DNA of 64,000 nt from Chrysaora quinquecirrha (Eukaryota; Cnidaria; Scyphozoa; Semaeostomeae; Pelagiidae): NCBI GenBank assembly GCA_014526335.1, contig JACTAT010000032.1:2770217-2834216 (forward strand). Reading direction: 5' to 3'. The position numbers were made by a program, and so were the translations under genes. Below are positions 57,032-64,000 of the stretch, one piece after another (the first letter of the stretch is position 1; every line of letters starts with the position of its first letter). The notes under the pieces were generated by a model. That model was given only the letters and a program-made list of their open reading frames with translations, was not told the origin of the DNA and ran no database searches.

Positions 57032-60000
57032 TTAACAGTTGTTAGATTTCTCCTTGACTTGAATCTTCATCTCAGACTTTTTTATGCTGCCAAAAGACCC
57101 AGCGATATGAAACCAACTCATGTACGCTTCGCCACTTTGACTGTTGTCAGGATACAAAATATTCAGATTTGCCTCATAACAATCAGTGTACCACCACCCT
57201 CCTCTGTATTTTGCAGCACAGTTGTAGCCCCAACGATCATTATCTCTGTCGTATGTCGAGAACTTCATTCCATTGTTATACGCCATGCTGTCACCAGCAT
57301 TTCCAGAATATCCATTGATATTCAGGCGATATCCATCAGCCTTGTTTCCAATCTCGAACAATGTATAAGCTGCATAAAACAGCTTATCTGGATTAGACCC
57401 ATGTTTCATTGTAATATTCAAAATGGCTCCTTTGCCAGGACCAGCCAAGCAGTGCAGCTTTTCTAATCCTAGCCAAAAATTTCCAGAAGGGCAGCCAAAA
57501 CCATACTTGTAATCAGCCCAATTGCGCTCGAAACTGACTGATGCATCGACTCTTCTTTGGATCACAATAGATTTCGGCTTCTTTTCAACTGAAAGAAAAT
57601 GCAGAGTAATTGTATGCTCAAATTTACATGAATTCTGATCTGCCCACACGAAAACAATTTGAGTCTGTTCTTATTTTGATCCAATCCCAATCCAAACTTT
57701 GTTCACAGAAAGCCTTGCATACACACGAGGCTAGGCCTAGTTCATGTGTCGCGGTTTTACCGCAGCGAAATGAAAGCGATTTATGAACAATTTCCATTTA
57801 ATTCGGCATAACTGTAACATCACTACGACGTATGAAACCTATCCCGAAGTGAATCCTAACTCTGATGTTGAGTGATTTTCCATTATATAACTGCGGCAGG
57901 TTTCATGTCCATGGCATTTAGGACACACTGATCTGAAAACTCCAATATGTCCACCGGAGTGATAAGCTGATGTGCCATACTCCGCTAACAATAGTGGAGC
58001 TACACTTAAAGACTAAAGCTATAATGGAATGAAATACATTTTTTCATCTTGTCTTAAATTCTACAAAAGAGAAATCTACACATTGAAACACTCTGTAACT
58101 ACATTATTGTCCATTAACAACAAGCTGGAAGTTTGAACATTCATGAAAAATGAAAAGGAGATGGATCATTTCTAGGATTGGGATTACTCCCCCTGTTTTA
58201 TTTCTTATTTTTTGTTTATCTTTACTAACCCATGACCCAAAATCAATATATGCAATGCGTTAAGTTTTTGAATGGAAGTGTGCAATCCGAACTATTCTTT
58301 GAAAATGGGGAAGGTGTCTTGGATATATCTAAAATACACCGGAGATTTTGATGTTGAGCTCGAAAGTTAGCCTTCGTAAAAACTGACAAAGATGTTGGCC
58401 AGCACTTGTCCGAAAGGGATGCCCATTGCCCGGAGACCCGTGGTACCCTTGTATAGAAATAACAACGAAATTTTTTACCCATTTGTACCAATATCTCAGA
58501 TGTTCCAACCCAATTGAACGCCTGAGGCAACTCTAAATGCGCCGAAAAGGCCTTTGCGCTGAAAAATAAAACGCGCTCTTTATCAGGCTTTTCAAAGCAA
58601 TGCACGTCTAAAAGTTTTTATATATTTTGCTACCCATGTGTAGAGATTCTTTACGAAAAACCAACCCATATGTAGGGAAATTGGGGGTAAAAAAGTTACC
58701 CATTTGGGCGGTACGTCTAGTATATTGAACATTGGAAGTACCCCCCCACCCCGGGGCTCATTGCAACACCGCTGTTTTTTCGGTACATTTCATTGTTAAC
58801 GCTGAACTGGTGACTGAATACCTCAATTGAATGAATACCTCCTCAGGGAACGGTTGGCTGACAAGGTCCCCTCGGTACAACGCATTAGCACAATTCCCGA
58901 TGGTCTCGTCCAAATGGACGTTGGTAAAAAGCTTACTAATATTAAAGGAGCACATGGAAGAGTTTTCCGGATCAAGTCCTAGGTTTTGAATAACAGAGAA
59001 AACGAATCCGAAATTCATGAATCCAATTAGTCACTTGACAAATTGATTTCCGCCATGTTGGATCACAACCTAATCTTAGCAACGCGCAGCAACGAAATGT
59101 TTCAATTGGATTTATCGCTGCCGTTCGACTTAGAAACTCGCTGAAGCTCTCTATTCCAATGAATTTTCAAGTTTATGTATTAAATTTTGTACAAGTTCTC
59201 TTTGGGAACTGTTTTCTTAAAGAATCTTGTAAGAAAAGTAGCCCCCATTTTCTAACCGTATCGTTCTGGAAATGAGTCCGTTACAACCGAAAAAGTATTT
59301 TTTCCGGATCGGGTCTGATAGGTTTGTTTTCGTGTACACAGTAAACCTATAGTATTTGTATTAGTTTAAGAAGGGACTGAAACCGGTCCGCTCTCATGTG
59401 CACTGAGTATCGGTATCATTGAATGTTAGCATAGTGCTAGCAAAATTTTTTATTGAATGCCAGGTTACTTGGTACAGACGAGCTCTCGGGCTTCTTATAT
59501 ACTCAAATAATGTAATGCAACGCCATGATCTCATACATTAACAAAGGCATTTTTTCAAGGCTAACTTGTGGAACTTTCAAAAATCTAAATCTGGCTTGTG
59601 ATAGATCGCATTATGTCAGAACCCTAAGCTTTTAAGCTCTCTGTGTTGTTACATCAGCAAAGGCTAAGCTTCCAGATTCTACATTCTACTCTCTATTTTT
59701 AACAAGGTGAAGGTGAATGTGAAATGGTGTTTTAGCGCCAGTTGCTAGGATCTCAGTAATAGGTTATCTAATCGAGACCTCGACCCTGGCCGTGACGCTA
59801 CCGTGGCTGGGCTCGAACCCTGACCACACTGAGCTTCTGACACCACGATTCAGCTGGATTACACCACGAGTCAGCTGGATTACACCACGACGCCACAGCA
59901 CACAGGACTGTGTCTATCTATGTATGTTTGCTCACAAGTCAAATGCTACTTGACGCACGGAAATAAAAGGTATACTTAGAATCCTCATTTTCCTATAGCT

Positions 60001-60389
60001 GTGGTCAAGCGGGGAGATATGTGGCCAGCGACATTGTATTCGGCGTGTCTCCCAGAGTGGCTAAACATGTGAGTGCAATAACTCTGCTTACCTTGTTTTC
60101 CCCAAACAATGATTGGTCGTTTTATATTCTTCAGCTCAGCTTCACCATGAACTAACTGATAAATTTTGGTATCTTTAAACTTAACCACATGTGTGCAGGA
60201 ATATTTTACTTCACAATTGAAGACTTCGGGGCCGAGTGTTGGTTCATCATGGGCGTTGTTCTCTTCATTGTTACTTGCAGTAATTTTGCGATAAAAATGC
60301 CCGTTGGTATCGTCATTGACATTGCAATACTGTTGCGTAGAATCCTTTGTAAAGAACATGAAAATTGGAATAAGAAATAGGGCTCTCAT
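57032..60389 (-). CDS. Secreted fibrinogen-related domain (FReD) protein, two exons
   Basis: Exon 1 is 60389-60092 and exon 2 is 57588-57032. The donor CAAG|GTAAGC and acceptor TTTCAG fit with phase 1, giving 284 residues. The start at 60389 is chosen because the next 12 or so residues (RALFLIPIFMFF) form a signal-peptide core. Residues about 25-95 are a Cys-containing region I do not recognise. Exon 2 holds a fibrinogen C-terminal domain: IVIQRRVDASVSFERNWADY, NFWLGLEKLHCLAG, YDRDNDRW, then NCAAKYRGGWWYTDCYEANL and KKSEMKIQ near the end. Such proteins are extracellular lectin-like or recognition molecules (ficolin/tachylectin-like); the ligand here is unknown. The usual first fibrinogen subregion with its conserved Cys and VYCDM block is not recognisable, so the domain is atypical or an exon is missing. 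Confidence 0.85.
58200..59020 (-). mobile_element. Penelope-like reverse transcriptase fragment, interrupted by a MITE
   Basis: On the minus strand the piece at 59018-58765 encodes MCSFNISKLFTNVHLDETIG, typical of the Penelope-like RT block (F-D-V-x-S-L-F-T-N-x-P-L-D-E-T). The piece from 58428 downward encodes MGIPFGQVLANIFVSFYEG and, after a stop, YFRYIQDTFPIF, matching the next two RT blocks, where the catalytic pair usually reads D-D but here reads Q-D. Stops and frame shifts show it is a relic. It lies in the intron of the FReD gene. Confidence 0.65.
58430..58758. mobile_element. G/C-run MITE, copy 2, with 6-bp target duplication CATTGC
   Basis: CATTGC occurs directly at 58424-58429 and 58759-58764. 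The interior is an inverted-orientation relative of the element at 1479-1894 (shared 'ggtacgtctag', 'caacccatatgtagggaaatt', 'agagttgcctcaggcg' or their complements). It is shorter (329 against 416 bp). It splits two adjacent conserved blocks of the Penelope-like RT. Confidence 0.75.
59702..59905 (-). mobile_element. tRNA-derived SINE-like repeat, family B, copy 4
   Basis: On the minus strand: 'gtggtgtaatccagctga' (duplicated once), B box AGGGTTCGAGCCC (about 59808-59820), the body 'gagacctcgaccctggc' complement and a TTCACC tail. Intronic in the FReD gene. Confidence 0.7.
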
Positions 60390-60680
60390 CTTTGCACTGT
60401 CAGGTTTTTCCTGAAAACTTATGACAACCGACTTCTTGCCGTTTGACGATAGCACTAACTCAGCATTGCAAGTTTGAATTATGAATTTTTTCATAAATAA
60501 CCAGAGCATGACTCAGTGAATCTAAACCAATAAAAAAGGACCAAGGTTTACGTATCCTGTTTTGATTCAAGTTTCATTAATTTTTAAGTTGGTTGGTCTT
60601 ATTCTGTTGTATCACTAAGGATAAATAATTTAACTCAAAGAATAGAGTGCTGGGGGTCGATTGAGGTCGGTGGAGGGGCA

Positions 60681-62153
60681 TACCGTAAAAACCAGACCCT
60701 AGGACGTGAGACCCCTGAGACCTTTAGGACCATTAAGTACTGACATCAAAAAGGACCGTTAACACCAGAGGGTATTCGCCTTCTAAGAACAATAGAAGAT
60801 CGCAGTAGGCTGTCAGTCCGGGTTTTCTTAGTAGTGATACTTCCGCTATTTGGCTGCCTGCCTTTAATTATGGAATTTTTGTTGTTTGAATAACTCACTG
60901 TCTTAGAGCTATGGCCCAAACAAAAACATTTCTTTTCAGGTTAATGCAATTTTCTAAGTTTCGATAGATGTCTGTTATTTTAGCGCTCTTTTTGGCTGTC
61001 TGCCTTCAGATGTTTCAGTCGCAATTTATATCAATTTCCCTTTATTTGTCTTTATTGCAGCGAAGACATTTCTTGGGATTTCTTGTTTGGCTAAAACAAT
61101 GTTATGTAGCGACCGAAACAAAATAAGTTTTGAGAGAATAGATTTGCTGTTGACTTCTATTTATTACAGCATGACTAGAGCCAGAGCACATGTCGAAAAT
61201 TGGCTTGATTTGAAGGGATTTGAGGCGGTTTGTTATGTTTTGGTGGACAGTACAGCGAGAAAAAATTCAATAGAAAACTTGAGGATGAGGGTACTACCTA
61301 TTGACTTTCGAGTGACTTTCACTTTCACAAGAAGCTCCATTTTTTTACTTGTCGAATCAAGAACATCTAGTTATTAATGTCGTTCGATTCGAGGGATATT
61401 TCACGTTTCAAAAAGATTTTTACTAAGACAACAGGATTTCCAAAGATTTCCGTGAAAACGATAGCTTTCCTAGCAAGGATGTACGAGATTTTCAAGGACT
61501 GAATCGCCCCTCCGTTCGATTTCTTAAAATGCGCAAGATAATTTATACGAAACATAGGTAATTGCGAATTGTCGACGTAAAGTAGAGGTGCGATGCTGCA
61601 ATGCAGAAATGGACAAGATTTATGAAATTTTCACAAAAGAACAAAGCAAGTTTCCAAAAACTGTTTCAAGATTTTTGTTTCAAAATCAGTATTTTCTCAA
61701 AAGCAAACCAGACCAAAACAAGACTTTGTTGGGTGATTCTTCGTTTGGCCTCGCGATGCAATATGTAAGTGTGTGGATTTGAATGAAAAGCGGCTACGAC
61801 AGCTGCAAACCTTGATAATATCTCAAGAACCCAGAATCTAGTTTTAAGGCATCTATCGATGCTTAAAAATTGCATTAAACTGAAAAGAAATGTTTTTATT
61901 TGGGCCGACAGTTAGCTATTCAAACAACAAAGATTAATTAATAAAAAGTATTGACTGAGAGACGCACGAGATGGCAAGCAGCCAAATAGCGGAAGAACCA
62001 CTACTAGAAAACCCGGACTGACAGCCTACTGCGATCTTCTATTGTTCTTAGAAGGCGAATACCCTCTGGTGTTAACGGTCCTTTTTGATGTCAGTACTTA
62101 ATGGTCCTAAAGGTCTCAGGGGTCTCACGTCCTAGGGTCTGGTTTTTACGGTA
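60681..62153. mobile_element. 1.47-kb element with TIRs of about 300 bp and TA ends
   Basis: The left end TACCGTAAAAACCAGACCCT and right end AGGGTCTGGTTTTTACGGTA are inverted. The outer 150 bp or so of the arms look identical and similarity continues to about 60985 on the left and 61845 on the right. Limits of TA fit a Tc1/mariner-like TA duplication. The middle (about 60990-61840) has only a short frame (61087-61377) with no transposase motif, so it appears non-autonomous. Confidence 0.85.
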
Positions 62154-62245
62154 TGCCCGGTGGAGGTCGGTGGAGATCGCTCGAGGCCGATGGAGATGAC
62201 TCATTTTAAAACACAATGAAAAAGAGGAATGAAGTAAAGTAAAAA

Positions 62246-63010
62246 CAGGGCCGTCCCTACATTGGGGGTATTGGGGGTGTGACACCCCCCAGGAGAAAGG
62301 ACCAGTCGGCAAATTGGTAGTTCTGGTCGGCGAAATCATTCTTTTATGCATTCATGAATCGTTATACAGAGTAAAGGCTAAGAAAAAAACAATGGGAAAT
62401 AAAACAGAACTACTGGAAAAGCATGGAGCATCTTTGCTTGACAAGGGAGGGCCAATCAACGAAGTTCTACAATCAAAATTTTCCAGAATAGGCCATGTTT
62501 TTTCCATTTTCGACGTTTCATCGGCCACGATGCACCAGAGCAACAAATCTATAGATATATTCATTGTACTGTAATGTAGTATCAATTAGACTCTATAGCA
62601 AGCAAAATATTTGTCAATCGTTTGGATTCGTTTAGAATTCAGATGTTCAAAGATGTTTCGGTTTTTTAATACAATTTTGAAGTTTCGTGCCACTCAAAGA
62701 CCATAAACATTCCGTACGAATTCCACGATAGAGTTTCAAGAAAATTGCATTTTAAGAGTTCCGAAAGGGCCGTTAGAGCGATTCTAGCTTCAAATTTTTC
62801 TAAAATTTTCGGGGGAGCATGCCCCCGGACCCCCTAGTAGCGTGCGCCTTCGGCGCATGTTCCACAATGCCCGTTTTACTCGCGCACATCAAATTTAAGC
62901 ACCCTCGTACGCCGATTTGATGACGCCTAGAAAGATTTTTTCAGTTTGACTCTAGTCGGCAAATGGAGGTGGTCACACCCCCCTTGAAAACTTTTGTCGG
63001 GACGGCCCTG
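62246..63010. mobile_element. Non-autonomous hAT-like element (765 bp) with 8-bp target duplication
   Basis: The ends CAGGGCCGTCCC and GGGACGGCCCTG are perfect 12-bp inverted repeats. AGTAAAAA occurs directly at 62238-62245 and 63011-63018. An 8-bp duplication with CAGGG-type ends is the signature of hAT transposons. The interior has no BED finger or hAT dimerisation domain. A small frame at 62314-62574 has no recognised domain. Confidence 0.92.
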
Positions 63011-63084
63011 AGTAAAAACTCGCTTTTAGAAGTTAGTTAAGACTTAACTTTTTTATTTCGCATTTTAAGGACAAGATTCATGAC

Positions 63085-63131
63085 TGACTGACTGACTGAC
63101 TGACTGACTGACTGACTGACTGACTGACTGA

Positions 63132-63216
<85 letters not shown>

Positions 63217-63250
63217 TGACTGACTGACTGACTGACTGACTGACTGACTA
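63085..63250. repeat. Compound (GACT)n-(GGCT)n-(GACT)n array
   Basis: About 55 bp of GACT, then about 75 bp of GGCT, then about 35 bp of GACT. The homogeneous middle block differs from its flanks by one base per unit, suggesting that a single A-to-G variant spread by slippage. Confidence 0.97.
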
Positions 63251-64000
63251 AGTATCTAACTACCTGGCTAATTAACTAAATATTCATGTAACTTATTAAC
63301 AAATTAATTATTTAACTAGTCAACTAAACAAACAACAAACTAACCAACAAAGCAACTACCCTGGGTACCAGAGCCTCAAGATTGGAACCGCAGAACAAAA
63401 TAAAAAAAAATAATAAGTTGAGCAAAATACGAGGCTCTGGTTCCATCCAAACAAAGTCTCGTTCTGATTATGAAAATTAACCAATCAGAACGCAGGTTCC
63501 CGAAATGGAACGTGGTCGTTCATTGGCCTAGACCATCAAACATATGAATCAGCTGCCCAAGTGATTCAAGCGAAACAATGGTTGATGCTTGAATTGATCG
63601 TTGGTGGAAGTTGCAATGCCAGTTTGTGGGGAAAAGAAAAATGGAGGAAGCGTTAAAGGTTGCTGCTGGAAAAGTATTACAGAAACATTTCCTCAAACAA
63701 TAGAAATTTTAAGTGACGTCACAGTTTCTTTAAAATTTTCACACCAAAATAGGCCGAAAACTATGTAAAGAAACATCTATAAAAACCAAAAAATGATGCT
63801 AAATGAGATATTGTATAAGGCCTTGCAGCTATCAATGAAATTCTTTTCATTTCCTTTCTAAGAACATCTGCTTTCGGAATCTACATCTTGTTTTTATGCC
63901 TAGGCCAAAATTGCCAGTATTTTGGCAGATCATGTCGCTGGTACCAGGGCCAAAATCGATTTGACGGTTGAGATTCGAGGAATTTCGATTTTGGGCCTGG
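63251..64000. other. No gene seen; possible repeat with gctggtaccaggg-type ends
   Basis: 'ccctgggtaccagagcctc' near 63360 and 'gctggtaccagggcc' near 63939 are similar palindromic phrases about 580 bp apart, which may mark the ends of another inverted-repeat element. The stretch between contains short frames without domains. Confidence 0.3.

Noticed and set aside
57059..57466. Plus-strand open frame of 135 residues
   Set aside because: It is antisense to the fibrinogen-domain exon, which has clear domain support.
61087..61377. Open frame inside the long-TIR element as a transposase
   Set aside because: Only 96 residues, with no DD(E/D) or DNA-binding motif visible.

Overview
This is nuclear DNA from an invertebrate animal. 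Its genes are split by GT-AG introns with phases that match from exon to exon, and it carries tRNA-derived SINE-like repeats, BEL/Pao and Ty3/Gypsy LTR elements, a Penelope-like fragment and many inverted-repeat elements. I cannot fix the phylum from sequence alone. A cnidarian or another marine invertebrate is a guess from repeat style, not a call.

Five host genes can be supported. (1) 3114-7942 (+): the C-terminal half of an MFSD4-type major-facilitator sugar transporter, six exons. (2) 36257-37257 (+): the last exon of a putative GT-A-like glycosyltransferase. (3) 40027-46921 (+): a complete five-exon APEX2 (AP endonuclease 2), with endonuclease/exonuclease/phosphatase fold, two PCNA-binding-like motifs and a GRF zinc finger, but with about 100 extra residues of tandem repeat inside the catalytic domain. 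(4) 48725-54208 (+): the N-terminal part of a SECISBP2-like selenoprotein synthesis factor; its RNA-binding domain is not seen in this window. (5) 57032-60389 (-): a complete two-exon secreted fibrinogen-related protein. A weak MADF-like exon lies near 8.5-8.7 kb.

The rest is largely mobile DNA. 1.0-3.0 kb is a head-to-tail array of tRNA-like units broken by a MITE (6-bp target duplication) and by a LINE 3' end. 10.5-14.3 kb holds minisatellites and ATC arrays. 15-30.5 kb is a cluster of a BEL/Pao copy lacking its reverse transcriptase, a TIR element of about 609 bp, a near-complete Ty3/Gypsy element and a full-length BEL/Pao element, the last two separated by one base. 35.2 kb holds a near-perfect palindromic MITE. 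39-40 kb is a polypurine tract just upstream of the APEX2 start. 41.5, 47.5-48.5, 53.4-53.9, 55.8 and 63.1 kb hold tetranucleotide arrays. 58.2-62.2 kb holds a Penelope fragment interrupted by a MITE and a long-TIR element. 62.25-63.0 kb is a non-autonomous hAT-like element with a perfect 8-bp target duplication.

The host genes show no functional clustering. The observations I rate highest are the repeat insertion in the APEX2 catalytic domain; the two mutually complementary tetranucleotide arrays that bracket a frame-neutral pair of transporter exons; and the BEL copy that lost its reverse transcriptase in frame while its reading frame otherwise stayed nearly open.
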